Assembly: GCF_014639275.1 (NCBI RefSeq)
Contig: NZ_BMFW01000003.1
Coordinates: forward strand, 310,001-374,000
DNA: 64,000 nucleotides
Source: Arthrobacter liuii
GTDB taxonomy: Bacteria; Actinomycetota; Actinomycetes; Actinomycetales; Micrococcaceae
Direction of reading: 5' to 3'
Part shown: piece by piece, positions 8,880 through 21,209 of the stretch
Position numbering within the stretch: position 1 is the first letter of the stretch
How the letters are laid out: each line of letters opens with the position of its first letter
Position numbers and translations under genes: made by a program
Notes under the pieces: model-generated
Told to the model about the DNA's origin: nothing
Databases searched by the model: none
The model's input: the letters and a program-made list of their open reading frames with translations, nothing else

Positions 8880-9809
8880 ATGGATACCGTAAACCCCGGG
8901 ACCTCCCCTGCCCCGGCGTACCTGAGCGCCGAACTGTCCGCACGCACCTCAGCCTCCACCGTGACAATCGACGGCGGCACGGTGGCCTTCTGGACCTACG
9001 AGCCCTTGCTGGAGACGCCGGAGACCCGCACCATCCTTGTTGTCCATGGGTTCCGCGGAGACCACCATGGACTCCTGCGCGTGGCGGACCAACTTCCGGA
9101 CATGCGGATCATCATGCCGGACCTGCCTGGCTTCGGCAGTTCGGAGGCCTTCGCCCGGGGCCCGCATTCCGTGGAGCGCTACGGGCAGTTCATCGCCGAC
9201 TTCATGGCTGCCCGGGAGCTGGGGCCGGATACCGTGCTGCTGGGACACTCCTTCGGCTCCATCGTGGCCTCGCACTTCGTGGCCAACAATCCGGACGCCG
9301 TGCGTCCCCTGATCCTCATCAACCCCATCGCCGCTCCCGCACTGGAGGGGCCTAAGGGCGCCATGACGCGGCTGGCCGTTCTGTACTACCGGCTCGCAGC
9401 AGGGCTGCCCCGCAGGCCGGGCCTGGCGCTGCTGCGCAATCCGCTGATTGTGCGGGTGATGAGCGAGACCATGGCCAAGACCCGCGACCGGGAGCTGAGG
9501 GTCTTCATCCACGGCCAGCACCACGCCTACTTCAGTTCCTTCGCCGACCGGGACAGCCTCCTGGAGTCATTCACTGCCTCCGTCAGCAGCCATGTGGCCG
9601 AGGTGGCGGGACAGCTGGAGCTGCCCGTGCTGTTGATCGCCGGCGAAAAGGATGAGATCGCCACCCTCCCCAACCAGCACCGCCTCCTGGCGCTGCTTCC
9701 GGACGGGGACCTGAAGGTGATTCCCGGCGTCGGACACCTGATCCACTACGAAACGCCTGAGCCCGCCGCCCGCTACATCCGCAGCTTCCTGAAGGACCAC
9801 CCCGCGTGA
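8880..9809 (+). CDS. Alpha/beta hydrolase
   Basis: 309-residue serine hydrolase fold. An oxyanion-hole HG motif occurs in VVHGFRGDHHG (about 54-64). The nucleophile elbow is GHSFGS (Ser near 124), the acidic residue is in LLIAGEKDEI (about 255), and the catalytic His is in GVGHLIHYE near 285. There is no signal peptide, so it is probably cytoplasmic. Substrate unknown. It begins eight bases after the aldo/keto reductase, and its stop overlaps the glycosyltransferase start by four bases (GTGA), so the three are almost certainly co-transcribed. Confidence 0.9.
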   Translation: MDTVNPGTSPAPAYLSAELSARTSASTVTIDGGTVAFWTYEPLLETPETRTILVVHGFRGDHHGLLRVADQLPDMRIIMPDLPGFGSSEAFARGPHSVERYGQFIADFMAARELGPDTVLLGHSFGSIVASHFVANNPDAVRPLILINPIAAPALEGPKGAMTRLAVLYYRLAAGLPRRPGLALLRNPLIVRVMSETMAKTRDRELRVFIHGQHHAYFSSFADRDSLLESFTASVSSHVAEVAGQLELPVLLIAGEKDEIATLPNQHRLLALLPDGDLKVIPGVGHLIHYETPEPAARYIRSFLKDHPA

Positions 9810-10882
9810 AAATTGTCATAGATGCGCGTTTCACCCGTACCGACCATCATGATGGCATCAGCCGTTATGGAGCCAGCCTGATCGCGGCAACAGCGAAGAT
9901 CGCGGATGTCAGCATGCTGGTCTCCGACGTACGGCAGCTCGCCCTCCTGCCGGACGTTCCCTACACGCTCATCAGCAGCCCGCTTTCGCCGCTGGAGCTG
10001 TTCGTCGCCCGGAAGGTCAATGCCATCGGAGCGGACGTGGTGGTGTGCCCCATGCAGACCATGGGCACCTGGGGCCGGAAGTACGGGCTGATCCTGACCC
10101 TGCACGACCTCATCTACTACGAACACCCCACTCCCCCGGGATTCCTGCCCGCCCCGGTCAGGCTGCTCTGGCGCCTGTACCATAAGGCGTTCTGGCCGCA
10201 GCGGCTGCTCCTCAACCGGGCCGACACTGTGGCCACGATCAGCCGGACCACCGCAGCGCTGATGGCAAAATACCGGCTGACGCGCAGGCCTGTGCGCATC
10301 ATCGCAAACGCCCCGCAACCGGCGCAGGAGCACCGCAACCCCGCTGACGGTACTGACAAGGCGATCGTCTACATGGGTTCGTTCATGCCCTACAAGAACG
10401 TGGAAACCATGGTGGCCGGCATGGCCGGGCTGCCCGGCTATACCCTGCACCTGCTCAGCCGGATCACGCCAGGACGGCGGGCGGAGCTGGAAGGCATGGT
10501 GCCCCCGGGGGCCTCCGTGGTGTTCCATGACGGCGTAACGGATGCCGAATATGACGGGCTCCTGCGGCGGGCAACGGCACTGGTCAGCCTGTCCCGGGCC
10601 GAGGGGTACGGCCTTCCCCTGGTCGAGGCCATGGCGGTAGGCACCCCGGTGATCGCCAGCGATATTCCCATCTTCCGGGAAGTTGGCGGGGATGCAGCGA
10701 TTTACGTGGACCCGGAGTCGCCGGAACAGTTCGCGGCCGCCGTGGCGCAGTTGCAGGACGACACGCACTGGCAGGACATCTCCCGCCGCTCCCTTGACCG
10801 GGCGGCAGGGTTCAGCTGGGACGAATCGGCTCGTGAACTGGTGGACGCGGCACGGGAAATCATGGCGAAACGACGCCGCTAA
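9806..10882 (+). CDS. Glycosyltransferase family 4-type (GT-B fold)
   Basis: 358-residue enzyme that probably transfers a sugar from a nucleotide-sugar donor. The N-terminal acceptor domain begins MKIVIDARFTRTDHHDGISRYG. The C-terminal donor domain has the GT4 pattern SLSRAEGYGLPLVEAMAVGTPVI (about 260-285), with the two Glu residues of the EX7E motif, followed by DIPIFREVGGDAAIYVDP. No membrane segment. The GTG start overlaps the hydrolase stop, so translation may be coupled. Acceptor and donor are unknown. It ends 10 bp from the convergent priA stop. Confidence 0.9.
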   Translation: MKIVIDARFTRTDHHDGISRYGASLIAATAKIADVSMLVSDVRQLALLPDVPYTLISSPLSPLELFVARKVNAIGADVVVCPMQTMGTWGRKYGLILTLHDLIYYEHPTPPGFLPAPVRLLWRLYHKAFWPQRLLLNRADTVATISRTTAALMAKYRLTRRPVRIIANAPQPAQEHRNPADGTDKAIVYMGSFMPYKNVETMVAGMAGLPGYTLHLLSRITPGRRAELEGMVPPGASVVFHDGVTDAEYDGLLRRATALVSLSRAEGYGLPLVEAMAVGTPVIASDIPIFREVGGDAAIYVDPESPEQFAAAVAQLQDDTHWQDISRRSLDRAAGFSWDESARELVDAAREIMAKRRR

Positions 10883-10892
10883 GCCCGTTGAC

Positions 10893-12989
10893 CTACAGCA
10901 CGTCGACACCGTCCAGCCGCAGCTGTACGGGCTCCGTGGCCCGCTTGGCAGCCACGGCGGCGCGGGTCACCCGGAGGGCGCGGACGACGGCGGCCGCCTG
11001 GCTGTACGGGAAGAACAGCAGGGTCCGTACGTCCTCGGCTGAGCGCCTGCCGGAGGGGGCTGCGGTGAGCAGCAGCGGCGCGGGCCCGGCGGCGCGCACC
11101 GTTATGCCCGCGTGGGCTAGGTCTGCTTCCACGGCACCCGTGTAGTGTTCGACGGCGGCGCGCGGCCCCGTCACCGATGCAATGCGCACCGCCGGGGGTA
11201 GCTGCAGTTCCGTCCGGAGGGACAGCTCCCGCTGGGCGTATCCGGCCGGATCCCACCGCAGCAGCGCCCCTGTGGCGGCCGTGTCCGTGGCCGTGACCAC
11301 CACCAATCCGCCGTCGTGAGCGGGACGGACGAGTGCGGCTGCGTTAAACCAGCGGCGCACGGTGTCTTCGCCGGCGCGGAGGGTTTCGCGGCGCAGGAGG
11401 GAATCCCCGTCCAGCAGCAGGGCGGCTGCATACGCGCCGTCCGCAACGGGTTCGGCCCCCACGGTTGCCACCACCAGTGCCTTGCCCGCACCCACCTTTG
11501 CCTTCACCTGGTCCCCGGAGGACGTGATGACCGTTTTGCCGGGAAACGCGCGGCCAAGCTCTTCGGCAGTGCGCAGGACTCCGGTGGCCCCTTTTCGAAG
11601 CCGGCGCCCGCCGCAGTGCGGGCACTTCCAGTCCGGTGCCGGAGTGGAACACCAGCGGCACTGGGGCAACGCGGAGGTACCGGCCAGCGCCAGGGGCCCC
11701 TGGCAGTGCCCGCAGCGGGCGGGTTCGCGGCACGTTTCGCAGACGAGTGAGGGCGCGTAGCCTGCCCTGGCAACCTGGACCAGGACGGGGCCGCGCTCCA
11801 GCCCTTCCTTGGCGGCCTGCCACGCAGCGTGCGGCAGTCGGGCGATGGTGGCCAGCGGGTCGCGGCCCTGCTCGAAGCTGTCGGCGGTATTGACCACGCG
11901 GGGAACAGTGCTGCGGACGGCGGAGCGGCCGGTTTCAACAGGGACGGCCCAGCCGGCGTCCACCAGCCGCTGGACCTCGGTGCTGCGCGAGTGCCCTGCC
12001 AGAAGGCAGGCCGTACTATCCTGCTCTGCCCTCAGGAGCAGGACTTCCCTGGCGTGGGCGTAGGGTGCGCGCTGCTCGATGTGGAGGTCGTCGCCGTCGT
12101 CCCAACAGGCAACCAGCCCGAGGTCCTGCACCGGGGCGAAGGCGGCCGAGCGTGTGCCGATGGCGATTTTGGCCCTGCCCGCCAGCAGGCGGAGGAAATT
12201 CCGGTACCGGGGCGTGGGGCCGTCGTCCGCAGTGAGCCGGGCTACGGCCTCCGCCGGAACCACGTCCTTGAGCGCATCCTCGAGCCGGTCGAGGTCCCGG
12301 TAGTCGGGCACCACCAGCAGGGCACCCCGGCCGGAGGAATAAGTGGCAGCAGCGGCCTGGGCGAGCAGGTCCGGCCAGCCGGCGGGCCCGTATCCCTGCA
12401 GGGGGTTGATGACGGCACGCGGGGATCCTCCGCTGGCCAGGTGGCGGAGGAACGCGGCTCCGGTGCGGTACGCGGTCCAGGGCTGAACGCCGGGAGTACC
12501 GGAAGTGTTCGGCATGCCTGCCGCCTCCGCGGTGTCCAGTGCGCGGTCCAACGATCCGGGATAACCCTTTTCCAGCCCGGCCACCCGGGGTGGGACTGCG
12601 AGGCGGAGGACATCGCTGACCGTGCCCGCGTAGCGTGCAGCGACGGCCGTGGCAAGGTCCCTGACGGCGGGCGTGAGGACCGGAACCGGGGACACAACCT
12701 TCGCCAGGGGCAGCAGGGTGTGTCCGGCGTCGGACTCCGCCACCCGTTCAAGGATGAATCCGCTGAGGTCCTGGCCGTTGAACTTGACCTTCACCCTGAC
12801 GCCGGGCTGGGCTGCCTGGTCCAGCGCAACAGGCACTGCGTAGTCAAAGGGGCGGTCCAGGTGCGGCAGCGAGGACTCGACGAGGACCCGGGCCACCGGG
12901 AACCGCTCCGCGATGGCGATGCCGGTGGGCAGCGTACGTGCGGGGAAGCCCTGCAGCAGGGATGGCTGGACGGAACCGTCAGCAACCAT
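10893..12989 (-). CDS. priA: PriA-family primosomal protein N', helicase motifs degenerate
   Basis: 698-residue protein homologous to the replication-restart protein PriA. The N-terminal 3'BD-like part (VARVLVESSLPHLDRPFDYAVP) and the zinc-binding insert are kept, with paired cysteines CETC, CGHC, CRWC and CPHC at about 415-460. The ATPase core is eroded. Where a Walker A GSGKT is expected, the sequence reads GPAGWPDLLAQAA (about 195-220), and the DEEH box is replaced by WDDGDDLHIEQ. Loss of these motifs is known for actinobacterial PriA, so it is probably a structural rather than a helicase protein. GGAGGT precedes the ATG by seven bases. It follows metK on the same strand, matching actinobacterial order. 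Confidence 0.92.
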   Translation of the reverse strand: MVADGSVQPSLLQGFPARTLPTGIAIAERFPVARVLVESSLPHLDRPFDYAVPVALDQAAQPGVRVKVKFNGQDLSGFILERVAESDAGHTLLPLAKVVSPVPVLTPAVRDLATAVAARYAGTVSDVLRLAVPPRVAGLEKGYPGSLDRALDTAEAAGMPNTSGTPGVQPWTAYRTGAAFLRHLASGGSPRAVINPLQGYGPAGWPDLLAQAAAATYSSGRGALLVVPDYRDLDRLEDALKDVVPAEAVARLTADDGPTPRYRNFLRLLAGRAKIAIGTRSAAFAPVQDLGLVACWDDGDDLHIEQRAPYAHAREVLLLRAEQDSTACLLAGHSRSTEVQRLVDAGWAVPVETGRSAVRSTVPRVVNTADSFEQGRDPLATIARLPHAAWQAAKEGLERGPVLVQVARAGYAPSLVCETCREPARCGHCQGPLALAGTSALPQCRWCSTPAPDWKCPHCGGRRLRKGATGVLRTAEELGRAFPGKTVITSSGDQVKAKVGAGKALVVATVGAEPVADGAYAAALLLDGDSLLRRETLRAGEDTVRRWFNAAALVRPAHDGGLVVVTATDTAATGALLRWDPAGYAQRELSLRTELQLPPAVRIASVTGPRAAVEHYTGAVEADLAHAGITVRAAGPAPLLLTAAPSGRRSAEDVRTLLFFPYSQAAAVVRALRVTRAAVAAKRATEPVQLRLDGVDVL

Positions 12990-13080
12990 GGCGGTTACCT
13001 CCGTTCAGCTACCGGGTTGGACACGAACAGCCAAGCACCGGGCACCGACATTGGGCTTCCGGCCTCCGGCGGCAGCGCCA

Positions 13081-14316
13081 CTAGGCGTTGAAGAAGGCCT
13101 TCAGGTCGTCCACCCGGTCCAGGCGTTCCCAGGTGAAGTCGGGATCATCACGGCCGAAGTGTCCATGGGCGGCCGTCTTGGCGTAGATGGGCCGCTTCAG
13201 GTCCAGGGCGTCGATGATGGCCCGCGGACGAAGGTCGAAGATTTCCGCGATGGCTTCGCTGATCCGGGCTGGATCCACCGTCTCGGTGCCGAACGTCTCC
13301 ACGTAGGTTCCCACGGGCCGGGCCTGGCCAATGGCGTAGGCGATCTGGATCTCAGCACGCTTGGCCAGTCCCGCGGCCACCACGTTCTTGGCAACCCAGC
13401 GCATGGCGTACGCAGCGGAGCGGTCCACCTTGGACGGATCCTTGCCGGAGAAGGCACCGCCGCCGTGGCGTGCCATGCCGCCGTAGGTGTCAACGATGAT
13501 TTTGCGGCCGGTGAGGCCGGCGTCGCCCACAGGACCGCCAATGACGAACTCACCCGCAGGATTGAGGATGTTCGCTGCGCGGGAGATGTCCAGGTTGGCG
13601 GCGGCCAGGACGGGTTCAATGACGACGGCGGCGAGGTCCGCGCGCAGCTGCTCCAGGCTTGCCCCCTCGGCATGCTGGCTGGAGATCACCACGGTTTCCA
13701 CCGATACGGGGACGTCTTTGTCGTAGCCGACGGTCACCTGGGTCTTGCCGTCCGGGCGGAGGTAGGGCAGCTGGCCGGTCTTGCGGACATCGGTGAGCCG
13801 CTCGGAGAGGCGGTGGGCCAGCCAGATGGGCGTCGGCATGTAGGAAGGTGTCTCGTCGCTGGCGTAGCCAAACATCAGGCCCTGGTCGCCGGCACCTTGG
13901 AGGTCGTAGTCGTCCTCCTGGCGGCCCTCGCGGGCTTCGAGGGAGTTGAAGACGCCGCCGGCGATGTCGTTGGACTGCTGGCCGATGGAGACAGACACGC
14001 CGCAGCGGGCGCCGTCGAACCCGTTGGCCGAAGAGTCATAACCGATTCCCAGGATGGTTTCGCGCACGATCTGCGGGATTTCAACGTAGGCGTCGGTGGT
14101 GACCTCGCCGGCCACGTGGACCAGACCGGTGGTGGCCATGGTCTCCACTGCCACACGCGATTCCGGGTCTGCGGCCAGGAGCGCATCCAGGATGGCGTCG
14201 CTGATCTGGTCGCAGATCTTGTCCGGATGGCCTTCGGTGACCGACTCGGACGTGAAAAGCCTGAGCGCGGAGGGCGTGGCCCCATGGGTCTGGGGAACGT
14301 GCAGCGGTAAAGTCAC
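13081..14316 (-). CDS. metK: S-adenosylmethionine synthase
   Basis: Cytoplasmic methionine adenosyltransferase, 411 residues, normal length. Family markers are the N-terminal [20 protein letters not shown] (about 20-39), the ATP-binding [15 protein letters not shown] (about 137-151) and [19 protein letters not shown] (about 275-293). The GTG start follows AGGTAG. It is flanked by coaBC upstream (87-bp gap) and priA downstream (91-bp gap) on the same strand. I saw no SAM riboswitch in the coaBC-metK gap. Confidence 0.97.
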   Translation of the reverse strand: MTLPLHVPQTHGATPSALRLFTSESVTEGHPDKICDQISDAILDALLAADPESRVAVETMATTGLVHVAGEVTTDAYVEIPQIVRETILGIGYDSSANGFDGARCGVSVSIGQQSNDIAGGVFNSLEAREGRQEDDYDLQGAGDQGLMFGYASDETPSYMPTPIWLAHRLSERLTDVRKTGQLPYLRPDGKTQVTVGYDKDVPVSVETVVISSQHAEGASLEQLRADLAAVVIEPVLAAANLDISRAANILNPAGEFVIGGPVGDAGLTGRKIIVDTYGGMARHGGGAFSGKDPSKVDRSAAYAMRWVAKNVVAAGLAKRAEIQIAYAIGQARPVGTYVETFGTETVDPARISEAIAEIFDLRPRAIIDALDLKRPIYAKTAAHGHFGRDDPDFTWERLDRVDDLKAFFNA

Positions 14317-14403
14317 TCAACTACCTTACTGGTTGGAATCCGTACACCCCGCAGCAGGTGTCATCCGATGTCACCGTGCCCGGCAAACGTGGCCAGGAAC
14401 ACG

Positions 14404-15642
14404 TCAGGCGCGGGGTGAAACGTGGTTCAGTTCAAAGCTGATGCGGCCGATGATCGCTTCAGAAACCTCAGTCTTGGTTCCCGAGGCCTCCTGTGGTTCG
14501 GAGCCGGAGCGCGAGAGGATGACCACCGAGTTGGAGTCCTGCCCGAAGACCTTGTCCGTCCCCACGTGGTTAACCACCAGCAGATCGCAGCCCTTCCGGC
14601 GCAGTTTTGCTTCCGCATACGCCAGGACGTCGCCTTGGCTGTCCCCGGTCTCGGCGGCAAAGCCGACGATGAGCTGCCCGGATCCGGCAGGACCGGAGTT
14701 GCGCTGTTCCACGAGCTCCTGCAGGATGTCCGGGTTGCGCACCAGGCTGATGACGGGATCTGCGGTGTCGTCCCGCTTTTTGATCTTGGTGTCCGACACT
14801 TCTGCCGGGCGGAAGTCGGCAACGGCAGCGGACATGATGACGACGTCGGAGCGGGCAGCGGCGTCCAGCGCGGCTGCCCGGAGTTGCAAGGCGGTCTCCA
14901 CGCGCACCACCTCAACGCCCGCCGGCGGTGGAACGTCCATATGGGCTGCCAGCAAGCGGACTGTAGCGCCCGCGTTCCGGGCCGCGACCGCCAGTGCCAC
15001 GCCCTGCTTGCCTGAGGACCGGTTGCCAAGGAAGCGCACGGGGTCCAGCGGCTCGCGCGTTCCGCCGGCACTGATGGTCACGATCCTGCCCGCCAGCGGC
15101 AGCTGGTAGTCGGACTGCCCCTGGACCAGGGCCATGGCTGCCTCGAAGATCACCTGCGGTTCCGGGAGCCTGCCCGGCCCGGAGTCTGCGCCCGTCAACC
15201 TGCCGGAAGCCGGTTCCAGGACGGCCGCACCCCGGCTGCGGAGCGTTTCAACGTTGGCGCGGGTGGCGGCGTGCTGCCACATTTCCGTGTGCATGGCGGG
15301 GGCGAACAGCACTGGCCCGTGGGCCATCAGCAGCGTGTTGGTAAGCAGGTCGCCGGCTTGGCCGGTGGCGGCCTTCGCCAGGAGGTCAGCCGTGGCGGGG
15401 GCCACGACCACCAGGTCCGCCTCGTGTCCAAGGCGGACATGGTTGACCAGGTGGACGTCGTCGAAGACGCTGTTGCTGACCGGATTTCCGGACAGTGCCT
15501 CCCAGGTGGCGGTCCCAATGAAACGGGTGGACGCCTCCGTGGGAATTACCGTGACGTCATGGCCGGCTTCAGTAAAAAGCCGGAGGAGCGATGCCACCTT
15601 GTAGGCGGCGATCCCTCCCCCGACTCCGAGGACTATGCGCAC
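14404..15642 (-). CDS. coaBC: Bifunctional phosphopantothenoylcysteine decarboxylase / phosphopantothenate--cysteine ligase
   Basis: 412-residue fused enzyme for two steps of coenzyme A synthesis. The N-terminal CoaC half is a flavodoxin-like decarboxylase with GVGGGIAAYK at the start, catalytic-region His in HVRLGHEADL, and APAMHTEMW (about 115). The C-terminal CoaB half begins near residue 190 (ISAGGTREPLDPVRFLGNRSSG) and carries the ligase motif AAVADFRP. GTG start with GGAGG eight bases upstream. It lies 38 bp after rpoZ and is probably co-transcribed with gmk and rpoZ. Confidence 0.96.
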   Translation of the reverse strand: MRIVLGVGGGIAAYKVASLLRLFTEAGHDVTVIPTEASTRFIGTATWEALSGNPVSNSVFDDVHLVNHVRLGHEADLVVVAPATADLLAKAATGQAGDLLTNTLLMAHGPVLFAPAMHTEMWQHAATRANVETLRSRGAAVLEPASGRLTGADSGPGRLPEPQVIFEAAMALVQGQSDYQLPLAGRIVTISAGGTREPLDPVRFLGNRSSGKQGVALAVAARNAGATVRLLAAHMDVPPPAGVEVVRVETALQLRAAALDAAARSDVVIMSAAVADFRPAEVSDTKIKKRDDTADPVISLVRNPDILQELVEQRNSGPAGSGQLIVGFAAETGDSQGDVLAYAEAKLRRKGCDLLVVNHVGTDKVFGQDSNSVVILSRSGSEPQEASGTKTEVSEAIIGRISFELNHVSPRA

Positions 15643-15680
15643 GTGACCTCCGTCAACAGCAAGTCAGTTCAGCGGCAGGA

Positions 15681-15941
15681 CTACTCTGCGGCTTCGATCG
15701 GTGTGGAAACCAGTTTGCCTTCGTTGATCTCGCGCAGTGCGATCGAGAGCGACTTCTCGTTCAGCTTGGTGTCAACCAGGGGTCCGACGTATTCGAAGAG
15801 GCCCTCGTGCAGCTGGGCGTAGTAGGCATTGATCTGACGAGCGCGCTTGGCACCGAAGATCACCAGGCCGTACTTGGAGTCGGCTGCCTCGAGCAGCGAG
15901 TCGATCGGCGGGTTGATGATGCCTTCAAGGTTCGTGGACAC
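15681..15941 (-). CDS. rpoZ: DNA-directed RNA polymerase omega subunit
   Basis: 86-residue omega subunit, which helps assemble RNA polymerase by chaperoning beta'. The N-terminal core has the conserved [20 protein letters not shown] segment followed by [11 protein letters not shown]. The C-terminal half ([14 protein letters not shown]) is also typical. GTG start with GGAG five bases upstream. It is 15 bp downstream of gmk. Confidence 0.96.
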   Translation of the reverse strand: MSTNLEGIINPPIDSLLEAADSKYGLVIFGAKRARQINAYYAQLHEGLFEYVGPLVDTKLNEKSLSIALREINEGKLVSTPIEAAE

Positions 15942-15956
15942 GAATTCTCCAAATTC

Positions 15957-16550
15957 CTAGCGGGCTGACGGTTCCGGCAGGTGTGGATGCGGTGTCAGCC
16001 CCATGAGTGAAACAAGCTCGTCCGCTGCCCGGCGGACGTCGTCGTTGATGACGGTGTGGTCGAACTCCGGTTCAGCAGCAAGTTCCAGTTTAGCGGTTTC
16101 CAGGCGCCGCTGCTGTTCCTCGGGTGTTTCGGTGCCCCGGCCCACCAGCCGGCGGACCATTTCGTCCCAGGTGGGCGGGGCCAGGAAGACGAACTGGGCG
16201 TCCGGAACGGCCGCCTTGACCTGGCGCGCACCCTGCAGGTCAATCTCCAGCAGCACCGAACGGCCCTCCTCGATGGCCCGGTTCACTGTGCTCTTCAAGG
16301 TGCCGTAAGTGTTCTCTCCGTGGACAACGGCCCATTCCAGGAGTTCACCCTCGGCGACGAGCTGTTCGAACTCGTCCTTGGTTTTGAAGAAGTAGTGCAC
16401 GCCGTCCACCTCCCCCGGCCGGGGCGCCCGGGTAGTGGCTGAGACGGAAAGCCAAACCTCGGGGTAGTTGTCACGGATGTATGTGGACACGGTGCCTTTG
16501 CCAACAGCCGTCGGACCTGCGAGGACTGTCAGTCCAGGTTTCTTGCTCAC
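15957..16550 (-). CDS. gmk: Guanylate kinase
   Basis: 197-residue ATP:GMP phosphotransferase. The P-loop reads [15 protein letters not shown] (about 11-25). The GMP-binding part includes [21 protein letters not shown] (about 36-56), followed by [13 protein letters not shown] and the lid region with [16 protein letters not shown] start after AAAAGGAA. It is the gene between mihF and rpoZ, an order conserved across actinobacteria. Confidence 0.97.
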   Translation of the reverse strand: MSKKPGLTVLAGPTAVGKGTVSTYIRDNYPEVWLSVSATTRAPRPGEVDGVHYFFKTKDEFEQLVAEGELLEWAVVHGENTYGTLKSTVNRAIEEGRSVLLEIDLQGARQVKAAVPDAQFVFLAPPTWDEMVRRLVGRGTETPEEQQRRLETAKLELAAEPEFDHTVINDDVRRAADELVSLMGLTPHPHLPEPSAR

Positions 16551-16595
16551 GTATTCCTTTTGCCGCAGTTGGGGGAAAGACAGGCGCTGCCTGCC

Positions 16596-16913
16596 TCAAT
16601 GCTCGTCTATAAAATCTACCAGCGCCCGGCGCTGGTGCACGCCCAGGCCCCGGACCCTCCGCGACGCAGCAATGCCCAGTTGCTGCATGATCGCAGCGGC
16701 CCGCACTTTACCGATGCCGGGAAGGGCCTCGAGCAGTTCCGAAACCCTCATGCGGGCCAGCGCGTCGTCTTCCAGAGCGGCGCTGATGATGTCCGCTGCT
16801 GACCTGTCGCCGTGCCGCAGGCTTTCCTTGGCGGCGGCACGGGTGGCCCTGGCTGCTGCCGCCTTGCCCAGGGCGTCGGCCCGTTCCGACGCAGATAAAG
16901 GTCGCAGGACCAT
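16596..16913 (-). CDS. mihF: Integration host factor, actinobacterial type
   Basis: 105-residue nucleoid-associated DNA-binding protein, unrelated to enterobacterial IHF. It carries the family helix pattern RMRVSELLEALPGIGKVRAAAIMQQLGIAASRRVRGLGVHQRRAL, which includes a helix-two turns-helix DNA contact. I start it at the ATG at 16913 because MVLRPLSASERADALGKAAAAR matches where mycobacterial mIHF begins. A longer reading to 17003 would translate through a perfect 24-bp palindrome and looks artificial. It lies between pyrF and gmk. Confidence 0.94.
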   Translation of the reverse strand: MVLRPLSASERADALGKAAAARATRAAAKESLRHGDRSAADIISAALEDDALARMRVSELLEALPGIGKVRAAAIMQQLGIAASRRVRGLGVHQRRALVDFIDEH

Positions 16914-16942
16914 CTCGGACACCCCCGGAGTCGGCGGATTTC

Positions 16943-16966
16943 GTCCAAGGGCGGCCGCCCTTGGAC
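16943..16966. terminator. 24-bp perfect palindrome between pyrF and mihF
   Basis: The sequence is its own reverse complement, with outer arms GTCCAAGG and CCTTGGAC around a GC core. It begins 30 bp upstream of the mihF ATG and 57 bp past the pyrF stop. There is no T-tract on either side. It may terminate or attenuate transcription from the pyr operon, or act as a protein site controlling mihF. Only the dyad itself is certain. Confidence 0.5.
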
Positions 16967-17023
16967 CTGTCCTGAAACTACCCTCTGGTGCAGCCCGAAT
17001 CAATGCATCCAGGCAATTGCAGC

Positions 17024-17894
17024 CTATTCCCCGCGCAGTCCGTCCAGTGTACGGAGGGCAGCCTCGCGCAGGCCGCGGATCTGCGGTCCCGCCGACAGGA
17101 TCTCGCGGCTGGACGTTCCCAGGACCAGCGGGTAGGCATCACCGAACGTCGCCCGCAGCCCGGCAGGGGTGGCCCCCTGGGCGCCGAGCCCTGGCGCCAG
17201 GATGGGGCCGCGCACGGCAGCCAGGTCCAGGTCCAGGTCCTTCAGGGCGCTGCCAACGGTGGCACCAACCACCAGCCCTACAGATCCCAGGTTTCCTTCG
17301 TACCTGGAGTTCTCCGCCGCTGCCGCAGCCGAAATCCTGCGTGCCACTGAGTCTTTGCCGCCCACGTGCTGGACTGAGGCGCCCTCCGGGTTGGAAGTCA
17401 GTGCCAGCACGAAGACACCGCGGCCGGTTTCGGCCGCCAGGTCAAGTGCAGGGCGCAATGACTCGAAGCCAAGGTAGGGGCTCAGCGTGACGGAGTCCGC
17501 GGCCAGCGGGGACTCGTCCCGGAGCCAGGCGTCTGCATAGGCGGCCATGGTGGAACCGATATCGCCCCGCTTGGCGTCGGCGATGCTGAGGACTGCCTCA
17601 TCCCTCGCGGTGGCCAGGACTTCCTCCAGCACGGCCATGCCGGCCGAGCCGTGGCGCTCGTAAAGCGCCACCTGGGGCTTGACCGCGGCAGCGAGCGAGG
17701 CAACCGCCTCGAGGACTGTCAGGGAAAAGCGCCTGAGCCCTTCGGCGTCGTCGTCCAGTCCCCAGCTCGCCAGCAGCGCCGGGTGCGGGTCGATGCCCAC
17801 GCACAGCGGGCCGCGGCTGGCCATGGCGGCGCCCAGCCGGGAGCCAAAGGACTCCCGGCGCGCGGCTGGTTCCTGGCGCGAGCCGGGTACCTGC

Positions 17895-17902
<8 letters not shown>
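17024..17902 (-). CDS. pyrF: Orotidine 5'-phosphate decarboxylase
   Basis: Last step of UMP synthesis. 292 residues, the longer type 2 form found in actinobacteria. The substrate-binding start is [18 protein letters not shown] (about 30-47). The catalytic Lys is in [19 protein letters not shown] (about 108-126). The phosphate-binding end includes [16 protein letters not shown]. The start is the ATG at 17902, which overlaps the carB 3' end by eight bases. The open frame upstream to 18256 is only the carB shadow. Final gene of the pyr operon. Confidence 0.94.

Positions 17903-21208
<3,306 letters not shown>

Positions 21209-21209
<1 letters not shown>

Noticed and set aside
10893..12989. priA as a pseudogene
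   Set aside because: The frame is intact with a good ribosome binding site and conserved zinc ligands; loss of helicase motifs is typical of actinobacterial PriA.
14317..14403. SAM riboswitch upstream of metK
   Set aside because: No conserved SAM-riboswitch core or terminator is visible in this 87-bp gap.
16914..17003. 30-residue N-terminal extension of mihF
   Set aside because: Would translate through a perfect palindrome and is absent from mycobacterial mIHF; ATG 16913 fits the family.
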